From: Xylanimonas allomyrinae
GTDB taxonomy: Bacteria; Actinomycetota; Actinomycetes; Actinomycetales; Cellulomonadaceae
NCBI RefSeq assembly: GCF_004135345.1
Contig: NZ_CP035495.1
Location: 1-64,000, forward strand
Length of the DNA stretch: 64,000 nt
Direction of reading: 5' to 3'
Shown here one piece after another: positions 8,768 through 18,250 of this stretch. Both the position numbers and the translations under genes were made by a program. The notes beneath the pieces are model-generated. The model worked only from the letters and a program-made list of their open reading frames with translations, had not been told where the DNA came from and did no database searches. Positions within the stretch are counted from its first letter, which is position 1, and the number at the start of each line of letters is the position of its first letter.

Positions 8768-9289
8768 ATGACGAGCGAGCCTGAGCTGCCAGACCCGTAC
8801 GCGCCCGCCGGCGAGCAGCCTTACGGCACGACTCCTCCGCCGCCCTACTCGCAGCAGCCTTACGGCCAGCAGCAGCCTTACGGCGAGCAGCAGCCCTACG
8901 GCCAGCAGCCCTACGGCCAGCAGCCCTACGGCCAGCAGCCCTACGGCCAGCAGCCCCAGCAGCAGTACCCGCCACAGCCCGGCTACGCGGCGTACGGACC
9001 CACGGCGTACGCACCCGGACCTGGTACGGACGGACTGGCGATCGCGTCGCTCGTGTGCGGCATCGTCGGCCTGAGCCTCGTGCCTCTGCTTCCCTCCATC
9101 GCGGCCGTCGTGCTCGGGTTCATGGGCCTCTCGCGCGTCCGCACGAGCGGCCAGAACGGGCGTGGGATGGCGATCGCGGGCCTCGTGCTCGGGGCGGTCG
9201 GCGTTGCCATCATTCTGCTGGTCATCGTCCTTCTCGTGGTCGCGGGAGTGTTCGCGGCGAACTCGCCCGACTTCTCCTCCGCAGTCTGA
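8768..9289 (+). CDS. DUF4190 membrane protein with Tyr-Gly-Gln repeats
   Basis: A 173-residue protein. The N-terminal 75 residues are low-complexity Pro/Gln/Tyr/Gly with repeated QQPYG units (at least eight, encoded by nearly identical 15-base DNA repeats at 8861-8960). The C-terminal half is a DUF4190 domain with two membrane segments around residues 85-110 and 135-165, separated by GLSRVRTSGQNGRGMA. Such proteins are common in actinobacteria and have no established biochemical function. A second DUF4190 protein lies at 60351-61037. The ATG follows the pth stop by nine bases. Confidence 0.85.
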   Translation: MTSEPELPDPYAPAGEQPYGTTPPPPYSQQPYGQQQPYGEQQPYGQQPYGQQPYGQQPYGQQPQQQYPPQPGYAAYGPTAYAPGPGTDGLAIASLVCGIVGLSLVPLLPSIAAVVLGFMGLSRVRTSGQNGRGMAIAGLVLGAVGVAIILLVIVLLVVAGVFAANSPDFSSAV

Positions 9290-9465
9290 GGCCGGGCCCC
9301 CCGCGGGCGGGGGAATTCACCCGGGTGTGCCGGGTGGAAAACTGATCTGCCGTCCGATGAGCGAGCCTTCGGCCCGTAGGTTCGTCGGGTGGTCACTTCA
9401 TTCCGGCGCGCTCCGAGGGCGGCCCTGGCTTCGGCAGCGTGTCGCGGTTCTCGCGACGAGGCGCG

Positions 9466-10998
9466 ATGACCGGCGCCGAGACCTCCCTGCGGTCCAAGGC
9501 CGTGCACGGGGCGGCATGGAGCGCGATGAGCTCGATCATCCTGCGGCTGGGCAGCTTCGCCGTCGGGATCGTCCTCGCGCGCGTCCTCGCGCCTGAGCAG
9601 TTCGGCGTCTACGCGGTCGCCCTGACGGTGCAGTCCATCCTCATGACGGTGGCGGACCTCGGGCTCTCCGCGGACCTCGTGCGCAGCAAGGAGCCGGAGA
9701 AGATCGCGCCGACGATCGCCACGCTCGGCCTGGTCAGCGGTGCGACGACGACGGCGGTGACGATGGCCGTGAGCGTCCCGCTGGCGTCGCTCCTCGGCAG
9801 CAGGGAGGCCGCCCCGGCCATCGCGGTGCTCTCGCTGACGCTGGTGCTCGGCTCGATCAGCCTCGTGCCCTACTCGATCCTGCTGCGCAACTTCCGGCAG
9901 CGTGCCCTGTTCCTCGTCGGCGCCGTCGACTTCGTCATCTCGACGTCGGTGACGCTGGTGCTGGTCTTCGCGGGGTTCGGCGTCCTCGGGCTCGCCCTGG
10001 GCCGGGTCGCCGCGCAGGTGGTCTCGTCGACCATGCAGTTCTTCCTCGCCCGGGTCACGCCCCGGTACGGGCTGGACCGCACCAGGCTTCGGCCGATCCT
10101 GGGGTTCGGGTTGCCGATCGCCGCCGCGAACCTCCTCGCGTGGGGCCTGATGAACATCGACAACGTCATCCTCGCCCACGTCGCAGGGACGACAGCGCTC
10201 GGCTTCTACGTGCTGGCCTTCAACATCTCCGGCTGGCCGATGAACGCGCTCTCGCAGAGCGTGCGATCGATCTCGCTGCCCTACTTCTCCCGTGCCGGGA
10301 ACGGGGCCACGGCGCTCGGGGTCGTGGTCGCCGTCGGCTGGGCGGGCGGGCTGCTCGCGGGCGGGTTGCTCGCCGCGCTGAGCGGACCGCTGATCTCGGT
10401 CGTGTACGGGGACAAGTGGATGCCCGCCGCTCCCGTGCTCGCGGCGCTCGGTCTCTTCGGGGCCGTGCGTGTGGTGTTCGACGTCTTCACCGGGTATCTC
10501 TATGCCTCGGGCAACGCGACGTCGGTGCTGTGGATCCAGATCCTGTGGCTCGTCGGGCTCGTCGGGAGCATGGTGCTCGTGACGCCCGTCTACGGCATCG
10601 TGGGCGCCGCCTGGGTGCATCTCGTGATCGCGGTGGTCGTGATCCTGCCCGCGTACCTGGTCGTCCTGCATCGCAGCGGCGCCCACCGGCGCGAGGTGCT
10701 GGGGCGGTCGGTGTGGCCGACGGCGGCTGCCGTGCCCGCGATCGCCGTCGCGCTGCTCACGCGTCACCTCATCGAGGGGTCCGTTGCCGCTCTTCTCGTC
10801 GGAGGTTTCGCCGCCGTCGGGGTGTTCGCGGTCCTCGTCTGGCCGTGGGCTCGCCGGCAGCTCGCCCTGTTCCGCGAGCCGGGGTCGGGTCAGGACGGGA
10901 CCGGCGTGGCGGCCACCGAGCCGGAACCGCTCGCCGCGATGGCACCGATCACGGTCCCGGAGCGTGAGGCAGACCTGGGGAGGGTCGGCCATGGGTGA
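9466..10998 (+). CDS. Polysaccharide flippase (Wzx-like, MATE/MVF superfamily)
   Basis: Predicted to flip lipid-linked oligosaccharide repeat units across the membrane. The protein has 510 residues from the chosen ATG. About twelve hydrophobic segments are seen, with the family's first helix pair (GAAWSAMSSIILRLGSFAVG, then LAPEQFGVYAVALTVQS). The C-terminal 40 residues are hydrophilic. The ATG at 9466 has GAGG four bases upstream; a GTG at 9439 would add nine residues but lacks a ribosome site. It opens the plus-strand half of the exopolysaccharide locus and overlaps the next gene by eight bases (ATGGGTGA). Confidence 0.9.
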   Translation: MTGAETSLRSKAVHGAAWSAMSSIILRLGSFAVGIVLARVLAPEQFGVYAVALTVQSILMTVADLGLSADLVRSKEPEKIAPTIATLGLVSGATTTAVTMAVSVPLASLLGSREAAPAIAVLSLTLVLGSISLVPYSILLRNFRQRALFLVGAVDFVISTSVTLVLVFAGFGVLGLALGRVAAQVVSSTMQFFLARVTPRYGLDRTRLRPILGFGLPIAAANLLAWGLMNIDNVILAHVAGTTALGFYVLAFNISGWPMNALSQSVRSISLPYFSRAGNGATALGVVVAVGWAGGLLAGGLLAALSGPLISVVYGDKWMPAAPVLAALGLFGAVRVVFDVFTGYLYASGNATSVLWIQILWLVGLVGSMVLVTPVYGIVGAAWVHLVIAVVVILPAYLVVLHRSGAHRREVLGRSVWPTAAAVPAIAVALLTRHLIEGSVAALLVGGFAAVGVFAVLVWPWARRQLALFREPGSGQDGTGVAATEPEPLAAMAPITVPEREADLGRVGHG

Positions 10999-12145
10999 CG
11001 AAGCTCCGCTGCGCGTGTGGCACGTCGGCGCCAAGGCAAGCCCGCGAACGGTGAACGGGGACAACCAGGCCGCGTGGGCGCTCGCGCGGGTCCAGGCGCT
11101 CCAGGGCCACGAGGTCACCATGGTCGTGATCGAGGACGTCCCCCTCGCGGACCACGTCGACGTCGTCGCCGGGGACGCCGCGGCCGCGGGGGAGGCGCCC
11201 GCGCTGACGGCAGGGCAGATCCGGCTCACGACCTTCAAGGACGCGATCCGTTCGCTGGCGAGGAACCGTGTCGACGTCGTCCACCTGCACTCCGTCAACT
11301 CGCCTGCCCAGGCCCTGCTCGCGCTGCGGGCCCGGACGCGCTCGGTCCCGTACGTGATCACGCCGCACGGCGGGTACGCCCCCCAGGTCCTCGCGCGGCA
11401 CGACGCGCGCAAACGCCTCTACCGGTCGACGATCGAGCGCTGGAAGGTCCGCGGCGCGGCAGCCGCCGCCGTCGTCGTGCCGGCCGAGGCCGACGACGTC
11501 GCCCGGATCGCCGGACGGCACGTCGACTGCGCGGTGATCCCGAACATCGTCGACGCGATCCGCCCATGTGCGGACGCCCCCCTCGCCGATCGGTCCTTCG
11601 AGCACGACGTCGTCTACCTGGGGCGTCTCGACGTCATCCCCAAGGGCCTCGACCACGTCGTCGGCATCGCACGCGCCCTGCCGCACCGCAGCTTCGACCT
11701 GTACGGGCCGCCGCACCCCTCCGTCGACGGACTCGACCTGCCACCGAACGTGACCCTGCACGAGCCGGTCTACGGTGCCGAGAAGGAACATGTGCTCCGC
11801 TCGGCGCGCGTGCTGGTGCAGCTGTCCCGCTGGGAGGTGTTCGGCGTCTCGGTCGTGGAGTCCATGCTCCTCGGACTGCAGGTGCTGGTCGCCGACGTCA
11901 TGCGGCTGTCCCCGTGGGTACGCGACGCCGGCGGGCTCGTGGTCGCGGGAGGAGACGTGCCCGAGGCCGCACGGGTGCTCGAGGAGTTCCTGAGCGCGCC
12001 CCACGACCAGGCCGCGGCGAACGCGCGCGCCGCAGCGGCCGGGCGGCTCGTCGACCCGATCGCGAACGAGCTCCGGTACCGGGACCTGTATCGGCGGGTC
12101 ATCGCGGCGTCCACGCCGAAGCATGCCGAGGCGGTGCCGCGGTGA
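10991..12145 (+). CDS. Glycosyltransferase, GT4 family (GT-B fold)
   Basis: Adds a sugar during assembly of the surface polysaccharide at the cytoplasmic membrane. 384 residues. The N-terminal acceptor domain includes NGDNQAAWALARVQALQGH and VDVVHLHSVN. The C-terminal nucleotide-sugar domain shows VYLGRLDVIPKGLDHVVGIA and the donor-binding region WEVFGVSVVESMLLG, with two Glu spaced as in GT4 enzymes. Start and stop overlap both neighbours (8 nt upstream, GTGA downstream), so translation is coupled. Donor and acceptor cannot be told from the sequence. Confidence 0.9.
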   Translation: MGDEAPLRVWHVGAKASPRTVNGDNQAAWALARVQALQGHEVTMVVIEDVPLADHVDVVAGDAAAAGEAPALTAGQIRLTTFKDAIRSLARNRVDVVHLHSVNSPAQALLALRARTRSVPYVITPHGGYAPQVLARHDARKRLYRSTIERWKVRGAAAAAVVVPAEADDVARIAGRHVDCAVIPNIVDAIRPCADAPLADRSFEHDVVYLGRLDVIPKGLDHVVGIARALPHRSFDLYGPPHPSVDGLDLPPNVTLHEPVYGAEKEHVLRSARVLVQLSRWEVFGVSVVESMLLGLQVLVADVMRLSPWVRDAGGLVVAGGDVPEAARVLEEFLSAPHDQAAANARAAAAGRLVDPIANELRYRDLYRRVIAASTPKHAEAVPR

Positions 12146-13599
12146 CCGGGCAGCGACGGCTCCCCGCCGACGGCGCTTCGGCGCGCGCGTCAGGGCACGT
12201 GCGCGAGACCAGGGGTGAGAGGGGTCCGTCCCTCTTCGGTCGCCTCACGTGGCGCATCGCCGACCTGCTGGTCCGGGCCGCGACCGTCGTCACCGACGCC
12301 GTCCCGCCGCACCACCGATTCGGGCTGTGGATGCGGCTCGTCGACCTGCTCGCGTTCGGGCAGACACTGCCGCGCATCCCGCATCGCGAACCCGCCCCTG
12401 GCCCGGTGCGCCCGGCCCCGAGCGTCGAACCGGCCCCGCGCGACGTGCGCTGCCTCCTCGTGGCGGGCGGACTCGACAACGGCGGCATCGAGACCGTCGT
12501 CGCGACCCTCGCGCTCGGGCTCGGTCGCCACGGCGTCGCCGTCGAGGTCGTCTGTGCCAGCAGCGGACGCACCGCCGAGGAGCTGGTCCGGGCAGGAGTG
12601 CCCGTCACCGTCGTGCCGACGGCCGCCCTCGCGGACCTCGTCGAGTCACGCGACCCGGACGTGATCCAGCTCCACCGCGTCGACCCCGACGTCGTCGCCG
12701 CGCTGACGCCGCAGGCGCACCGGACGGTCCCGGTCTTCCACGCGATGGAGTCGTACCTCGACGCGGCCGGGTGGCGGACGCTCGACACGCTCATGGCCGA
12801 GTGCCCGGCCGCGATGGCGGTGAGTGAGTCGGCCCGGGAGTTCTTCGCGGCCAGGTACCCGGACACGTCCATCGACGTCGTCGTGAACGGCGTGGAGTCC
12901 CCGGAGCTGGCCACCGGACGTGACATCGCCGACGCGAGAGCACGACTGGCGGCTGCGCTCGGGGTCGCGTTCGAGGACGAGGACAGGCTCGTCGTGAGCC
13001 TTCAGCGGTTCAGCGACCAGAAGAACCCTCGGGGGCTCGTCGACGCGTTCCTGCTCGCCTCCGAGGCCGACGCCCGCCTCCGGCTGGTGGTGGCCGGCGC
13101 CACCAACAGCTGGCTGGAGGTCCGCCGCGCAGACGTGCTGCGCCGCCTTCACCCCCGCGGGTCGCGCGTGCACTTTCTCGGCGACAGCGACGCACAGGTC
13201 GTCCTGCGCGCCGGCGACATCTTCGCCCTCGACTCGTTCGCCGAAGGCGGGCCCGTGGCAGCGGTGGAGGCCGCTGCCTGCGGGCTGCCCGTCGTGCTCT
13301 CGGACGTCGGGTTCGCGCGCGAGCTCGTCGCGGCGTCCGAGGCCAAGGGCGTCCTCGTGCCGCGGGCCAACGCCGACATGTCGGCCCGCACGATCGCACG
13401 GGCGCGACGCGCCCGCACCCAAGCCAACCGCGACAGCTTCGCCGCAGGGCTTCTCGAGGCGGCCTCGCTGCCTCGCACCGCAGGGGGCATCCCCACGCGG
13501 TTCCGCAAAGAGACGATGATCGCCGGCCACGCGGCCGTGCTGCGATCCGTCGTCGAGACCACCACACGCATTGCACTGAGGGACGCCACATCATGTTGA
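12142..13599 (+). CDS. Glycosyltransferase, GT4 family
   Basis: 485 residues. It starts with a GTG that overlaps the previous stop (GTGA). A 95-residue N-terminal extension, rich in Arg/Pro, precedes the GT-B core, which begins at CLLVAGGLDNGGIETVVATL (usual for acceptor domains). The donor domain has VVSLQRFSDQKNPRGLVDAF and FAEGGPVAAVEAAACGLPVV. The extension could be a membrane-associating segment; no clear transmembrane helix is seen. The gene overlaps the secreted deacetylase gene by seven bases (ATGTTGA). Substrate unknown. Confidence 0.88.
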   Translation: MTGQRRLPADGASARASGHVRETRGERGPSLFGRLTWRIADLLVRAATVVTDAVPPHHRFGLWMRLVDLLAFGQTLPRIPHREPAPGPVRPAPSVEPAPRDVRCLLVAGGLDNGGIETVVATLALGLGRHGVAVEVVCASSGRTAEELVRAGVPVTVVPTAALADLVESRDPDVIQLHRVDPDVVAALTPQAHRTVPVFHAMESYLDAAGWRTLDTLMAECPAAMAVSESAREFFAARYPDTSIDVVVNGVESPELATGRDIADARARLAAALGVAFEDEDRLVVSLQRFSDQKNPRGLVDAFLLASEADARLRLVVAGATNSWLEVRRADVLRRLHPRGSRVHFLGDSDAQVVLRAGDIFALDSFAEGGPVAAVEAAACGLPVVLSDVGFARELVAASEAKGVLVPRANADMSARTIARARRARTQANRDSFAAGLLEAASLPRTAGGIPTRFRKETMIAGHAAVLRSVVETTTRIALRDATSC

Positions 13600-16500
13600 A
13601 GCCCGTTGGACGTTGGACGATCGCCGCCCTGGCCGCCGCCGCACTGGCCGCCGGCGGGCTCATCGGCGCCCCCGCGGCATCCGCCGCCGGGTGCACCAGC
13701 TCCGTCGCCGTGATCGTGGCCCACCAGGACGACGACCTGCTCTTCATGAACCCTGACCTGCTGACGGACATCGACGCCGGCGCCTGCGTCACGAGCGTCT
13801 TCCTGACCGCGGGCGACGACGGCCGTGACGGCGTCTACTGGGCGGAGCGGGAACAGGGCTCCCAGGCCGCCTACTCGACGATGATCGGCGTGCCCGGCGC
13901 GTGGGACCAGACGACCAGGAACGTCGACGGACATGCCGTGGCGGTGCGGACCAGCCCCGGTGACGGCCGCATCACAAGCTACTTCCTACGGCTCCCCGAC
14001 GGCGGCGTGACGGGCGAGGGCAACCCGTCGACCGGCTATCAGTCGATGAGCCGGCTCTGGGGCAGCCGCATCGCGGAGATCGACGCCGTGGACTCCTCCG
14101 CGTCGTACACGCGTCAGGGCCTGATCGACACGATCGCCGCGATCATCGACGCGGCAGCCCCGACGAAGGTCCTGGTGCAGGACGCAACCCCCGGAGGCTG
14201 GGACCACGCCGATCACAAGTCGGCCGGTCGCTTCGCACTCGCGGCGCTCATCGGCTTCCAGGGCGAGGTGACGGCCTACCGCGGGTACGACGTCGGCGAA
14301 GAGCCCGTGAACGTCACCGGCGCCCCGCTCGTGGCGAAGACCCAGGCACTGCTCGCGTACGCCGTGCACGACCCGCTGCTGTGCACCGCCGAGGAATGCC
14401 CGGAAGGTGCCACCAAGGACTGGAACGAGCGCCAGTACACGGCGCCGCCGATCGCCAAGCTGAACCCCGAACCGGGACCGGCGCCCTACGACGGCCCCAA
14501 CCGTGCGCGCAGTGCCACGGTCCTCGCGTCCTCGGAGGCGATCGGGTCCGGTGCGACTCGCGCGATCGACGGCGTCGTCGACGGGTATCCGGGCGACTCC
14601 GGTGCGGAGTGGGCGTCGGTCGACGAGGGCGTCGGCGCCTGGCTGGAGCTCTCGTGGGCCACCCCGCAGACGCTGGACGGCATCACCCTGTTCGATCGTC
14701 CGAACGGCTCCGATCAGGTGACGGGTGGGACGTTGACGTTCTCGGACGGCTCGACGGTGGTCGTGCCGGCTCTTGCCAACGGCGGCTCGGCGACCGAGGT
14801 GGCGTTCCCGAGGCGGACGACGTCGTCGGTGCGGTTCACGGTGACGTCGGTCTCGGGCACGACGTGGAACGTCGGCCTGGCCGAGATCGAGGCGTACGAC
14901 AGCCAGTCCGACCCGACGCCGGACCCGACGCCTACGCCGGATCCGACGCCGGATCCGACGGGGAACGTGGCGCGTGGTGCGTCTGCTCGTGCTTCGTCGC
15001 AGGCTGCGGGGCAGGAGGCGGCCAAGGCGGTCGATGGTGTGGTGGATGGGTATCCGGGTGACTGGAGTGCCGAGTGGGCTGCGGAGGGTCAGGGTCCGGG
15101 TGCGTGGCTGGAGCTGTCGTGGGCGGCGCCGCAGGTGATTGACCGGATCGTGCTGTTCGATCGTCCGAATGGGTCCGATCAGGTGCTGGGTGGGACGTTG
15201 ACGTTCTCGGACGGGTCGATGGTGGCGGTGCCGGCTCTTGCCAATGATGGTTCGGCGACCGTGGTGACGTTCCCGAGGCGGACGACGTCGTCGTTGCGGT
15301 TCACGGTGACGTCGGTCTCGGGCACGACGTGGAACGTCGGCCTGGCCGAGATCCAGGCGTACGACAGCCAGTCCGACCCGGACCCGACTCCGGACCCGAC
15401 GCCTACGCCGGACCCGACTCCTACGCCGGACCCGACGCCTACGCCGGACCCGACGCCTACGCCGGACCCGACGCCGGATCCGACGCCGGATCCGACGGGG
15501 AACGTGGCGCGTGGTGCGTCTGCTCGTGCTTCGTCGCAGGCTGCGGGGCAGGAGGCGGTCAAGGCGGTCGATGGTGTGGTGGACGGGTATCCGGGTGACT
15601 GGAGTGCCGAGTGGGCTGCGGAGGGTCAGGGTCCGGGTGCGTGGCTGGAGCTGTCGTGGGCGGCGCCGCAGGTGATCGACCGGATCGTGCTGTTCGATCG
15701 TCCGAATGGGTCCGATCAGGTGCTGGGTGGGACGTTGACGTTCTCGGACGGGTCGATGGTGGCGGTGCCGGCTCTTGCCAATGATGGTTCGGCGACCGTG
15801 GTGACGTTCCCGAGGCGGACGACGTCGTCGTTGCGGTTCACGGTGACGTCGGTCTCGGGCACGACGTGGAACGTCGGCCTGGCCGAGATCCAGGCGTACG
15901 ACAGCCAGTCCGACCCGGGCCCGACTCCGGACCCGACGCCTACGCCGGACCCGACGCCTACGCCGGACCCGACGCCGGACCCGACCCCGACCCCGGACCC
16001 GACGCCGGATCCGACGCCGGATCCGACGGGGAACGTGGCGCGTGGTGCGTCTGCTCGTGCTTCGTCGCAGGCTGCGGGGCAGGAGGCGGTCAAGGCGGTC
16101 GATGGTGTGGTGGACGGGTATCCGGGTGACTGGAGTGCCGAGTGGGCTGCGGAGGGTCAGGGTCCGGGTGCGTGGCTGGAGCTGTCGTGGGCGGCGCCGC
16201 AGGTGATCGACCGGATCGTGCTGTTCGATCGTCCGAATGGGTCCGATCAGGTGCTGGGTGGGACGTTGACGTTCTCGGACGGGTCGATGGTGGCGGTGCC
16301 GGCTCTTGCCAATGATGGTTCGGCGACCGTGGTGACGTTCCCGAGGCGGACGACGTCGTCGTTGCGGTTCACGGTGACGTCGGTCTCGGGCACGACGTGG
16401 AACGTCGGCCTGGCCGAGATCCAGGCGTACGACAGCCAGTCCGACCCGGGCCCGACTCCGGACCCGACGCCTACGCCGGACCCGACGCCTACGCCGGACC

Positions 16501-17063
16501 CGACGCCGGACCCGACCCCGACCCCGGACCCGACCCCGACGCCGGACCCGACGCCGGATCCGACGGGGAACGTGGCGCGTGGTGCGTCTGCTCGTGCTTC
16601 GTCGCAGGCTGCGGGGCAGGAGGCGGTCAAGGCGGTCGATGGTGTGGTGGACGGGTATCCGGGTGACTGGAGTGCCGAGTGGGCTGCGGAGGGTCAGGGT
16701 CCGGGTGCGTGGCTGGAGCTGTCGTGGGCGGCGCCGCAGGTGCTCGACCGGATCGTGCTGTTCGATCGTCCGAATGGGTCCGATCAGGTGCTGGGTGGGA
16801 CGTTGACGTTCTCGGACGGGTCGATGGTGGCGGTGCCGGCTCTTGCCAATGATGGTTCGGCGACCGTGGTGACGTTCCCGAGGCGGACGACGTCGTCGGT
16901 GCGGTTCACGGTGACGTCGGTCTCGGGCACGACGTGGAACGTCGGCCTGGCCGAGATCGAGGCGTACGACGACTCCGGGTCGGCATCCCTCCTCGCGGAC
17001 GTGGCCGCACCGGAGTCCACGCCCGGCCGCGAGCCGAACGGTGTCGAGGAGCCGTCCTCGTGA
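13593..17063 (+). CDS. Secreted PIG-L/LmbE-type deacetylase with five galactose-binding-like domains
   Basis: A 1156-residue exported protein. The signal peptide (residues 1-31, ending AASA-AG) is followed by a PIG-L deacetylase domain to about residue 225. Its zinc-site motifs are AHQDDDLLFM (the usual form is AHPDDE) and HADHKSAGR. Then come five galactose-binding-like domains of the discoidin or DUF7402 kind. The first (about residues 302-440) is diverged. The next four (starting near 458, 637, 814 and 993) are almost identical and are joined by Pro-Thr-Asp-Pro linkers. No anchor is seen at the C-terminus. Encoded inside the polysaccharide operon and overlapping both neighbours, it probably deacetylates or binds the exported glycan; that role is inferred. 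Confidence 0.88.
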   Translation: MLKPVGRWTIAALAAAALAAGGLIGAPAASAAGCTSSVAVIVAHQDDDLLFMNPDLLTDIDAGACVTSVFLTAGDDGRDGVYWAEREQGSQAAYSTMIGVPGAWDQTTRNVDGHAVAVRTSPGDGRITSYFLRLPDGGVTGEGNPSTGYQSMSRLWGSRIAEIDAVDSSASYTRQGLIDTIAAIIDAAAPTKVLVQDATPGGWDHADHKSAGRFALAALIGFQGEVTAYRGYDVGEEPVNVTGAPLVAKTQALLAYAVHDPLLCTAEECPEGATKDWNERQYTAPPIAKLNPEPGPAPYDGPNRARSATVLASSEAIGSGATRAIDGVVDGYPGDSGAEWASVDEGVGAWLELSWATPQTLDGITLFDRPNGSDQVTGGTLTFSDGSTVVVPALANGGSATEVAFPRRTTSSVRFTVTSVSGTTWNVGLAEIEAYDSQSDPTPDPTPTPDPTPDPTGNVARGASARASSQAAGQEAAKAVDGVVDGYPGDWSAEWAAEGQGPGAWLELSWAAPQVIDRIVLFDRPNGSDQVLGGTLTFSDGSMVAVPALANDGSATVVTFPRRTTSSLRFTVTSVSGTTWNVGLAEIQAYDSQSDPDPTPDPTPTPDPTPTPDPTPTPDPTPTPDPTPDPTPDPTGNVARGASARASSQAAGQEAVKAVDGVVDGYPGDWSAEWAAEGQGPGAWLELSWAAPQVIDRIVLFDRPNGSDQVLGGTLTFSDGSMVAVPALANDGSATVVTFPRRTTSSLRFTVTSVSGTTWNVGLAEIQAYDSQSDPGPTPDPTPTPDPTPTPDPTPDPTPTPDPTPDPTPDPTGNVARGASARASSQAAGQEAVKAVDGVVDGYPGDWSAEWAAEGQGPGAWLELSWAAPQVIDRIVLFDRPNGSDQVLGGTLTFSDGSMVAVPALANDGSATVVTFPRRTTSSLRFTVTSVSGTTWNVGLAEIQAYDSQSDPGPTPDPTPTPDPTPTPDPTPDPTPTPDPTPTPDPTPDPTGNVARGASARASSQAAGQEAVKAVDGVVDGYPGDWSAEWAAEGQGPGAWLELSWAAPQVLDRIVLFDRPNGSDQVLGGTLTFSDGSMVAVPALANDGSATVVTFPRRTTSSVRFTVTSVSGTTWNVGLAEIEAYDDSGSASLLADVAAPESTPGREPNGVEEPSS
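14964..16976 (+). repeat. Four near-identical ~410-bp tandem coding repeats with Pro/Thr linkers
   Basis: Copies begin at 14964, 15501, 16032 and 16569 (periods 537, 531 and 537 bases). Only scattered substitutions separate them, such as GCC against GTC after CAGGAGGCG, and ATT, ATC or CTC before GACCGG. The linkers between them are built from GACCCGACGCC/ACGCCG units and differ in length. Third positions use more T than the rest of the gene, so the units share a history distinct from the first domain. Copy number may vary between strains or be miscounted in assembly. Confidence 0.95.
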
Positions 17064-18217
17064 GCGGCGCGCTCGGCGACGAGGTCCTGGTGGTCATGGC
17101 AGCCAACCACTGGACCGACGCCCGGATGGCTGACCACCAGCTTGCCGCCGCGATCTCCGAGTTCGGGCGCGTGCTGTACGTCGATCCTCCGGTGGTGCCG
17201 AGGCCGGGGCACGGTCCGCGGCGGTTTCTCGAGCAGCACGGGAACGTCCACGTGCTGCGGCCCTACCGGCCGCCCTTCCTGAACTCTCGCGCAAACGAGG
17301 GTCTCGGTCGTCGGCTCCTGGCCGCACAGGTTCGGTGGGCCCTGCGTGCCCTGACGGCCCGTTCGGCCGTCCTGCTCGAGGGGAACGTCCTGCTCCCGGT
17401 TACGGGGCTGGTCGGGGATGCGCCGACGGTCTACTGGGCGCAGGACGACTGGCAGGGGCTCGCGGCGATCGCGGGGTTGGACCCGGATCGGATCGCCCGC
17501 AACGAGGCGCGGCTGCTGGAGCACGCGCGAGCGGTCATCGCCGCCAACCCGCTGATCGCGGACCAGCTCGAGTCGGCGGGCCACGATGTCGAGCTGATCC
17601 CGTTCGGCGCGGACACGTCGCTGTTCGGCACGGTGGCTCGGCAGGCCGTCGGCGCGCAGCCGACCACCGACGCGGCGCCTGCCGTCCTCATGGGCACCAT
17701 CAACACCCGCATCGACTTCGACATCGTCGACGCGCTCGCGGTCGCCGGCGTGCCGCTCGTCATGATCGGTCCGATCACGGACCCGGTGGTCGCCCCCCGC
17801 GTCGAGGCCCTGCGGCAGTACCCGTCGGTGTCGTGGATCGGGGAGGTCCCCTTCGCGGAGCTCCCGAGGCACCTGCCGTCCGCTGCCGTCGGCCTGGTGC
17901 CGTACACGCAGTCGAGGTTCAACCAGGGGAGCTTCCCGCTCAAGACGCTCGAGTACCTTGCGGCCGGGCTGCCGGTCGTGGCGACCGATCTCCCGGCGGT
18001 GCGCTGGCTGTCGTGCCCCGACATCCACATCGCGGAGACGGTCGACGACTATGTCGCCGCTGTGGTGCGTCGCGTGCGTCAGGGCGCCCCCGCTGCGTCG
18101 GACCGCGATCGCCGCGCCGTGTTCGCCTCGGCGCACGACTGGACGGTTCGTGCCCGGAAGTTCCGTGCGGTGGTGGACGAGGTCCGAGCCACGGCGACGG
18201 CCCGCAGCAGGGCGTAG
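17060..18217 (+). CDS. Glycosyltransferase (GT-B fold)
   Basis: 385 residues; the GTG start overlaps the deacetylase stop (GTGA). The N-terminal half contains MAANHWTDARMADHQLAAAI and VYWAQDDWQG, resembling membrane-associated galactosyl- and mannosyltransferases. The C-terminal half has FPLKTLEYLAAGLPVVATDL, the donor-domain motif. It is the last plus-strand gene of the polysaccharide locus and converges on the O-antigen ligase gene with a 33-base gap. Specific sugar unknown. Confidence 0.87.
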   Translation: MSGALGDEVLVVMAANHWTDARMADHQLAAAISEFGRVLYVDPPVVPRPGHGPRRFLEQHGNVHVLRPYRPPFLNSRANEGLGRRLLAAQVRWALRALTARSAVLLEGNVLLPVTGLVGDAPTVYWAQDDWQGLAAIAGLDPDRIARNEARLLEHARAVIAANPLIADQLESAGHDVELIPFGADTSLFGTVARQAVGAQPTTDAAPAVLMGTINTRIDFDIVDALAVAGVPLVMIGPITDPVVAPRVEALRQYPSVSWIGEVPFAELPRHLPSAAVGLVPYTQSRFNQGSFPLKTLEYLAAGLPVVATDLPAVRWLSCPDIHIAETVDDYVAAVVRRVRQGAPAASDRDRRAVFASAHDWTVRARKFRAVVDEVRATATARSRA

Positions 18218-18250
18218 CTGCCTGCGCCCGGTGGCGGCGCCGTCGGGCCG

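Noticed and set aside
8861-8960. Tandem 15-base repeats after pth considered as a non-coding element
   Set aside because: They are in frame within the DUF4190 gene and encode QQPYG units.
8983-11412. Minus-strand open frame of about 800 codons opposite DUF4190 and the flippase
   Set aside because: It crosses two clear genes and a promoter gap and is rich in His/Arg/Asp without motifs.
14964-16976. Regular repeats read as a possible CRISPR array
   Set aside because: Units are over 400 bp, lie in one reading frame and encode protein domains; no short direct repeats with unique spacers and no cas genes.
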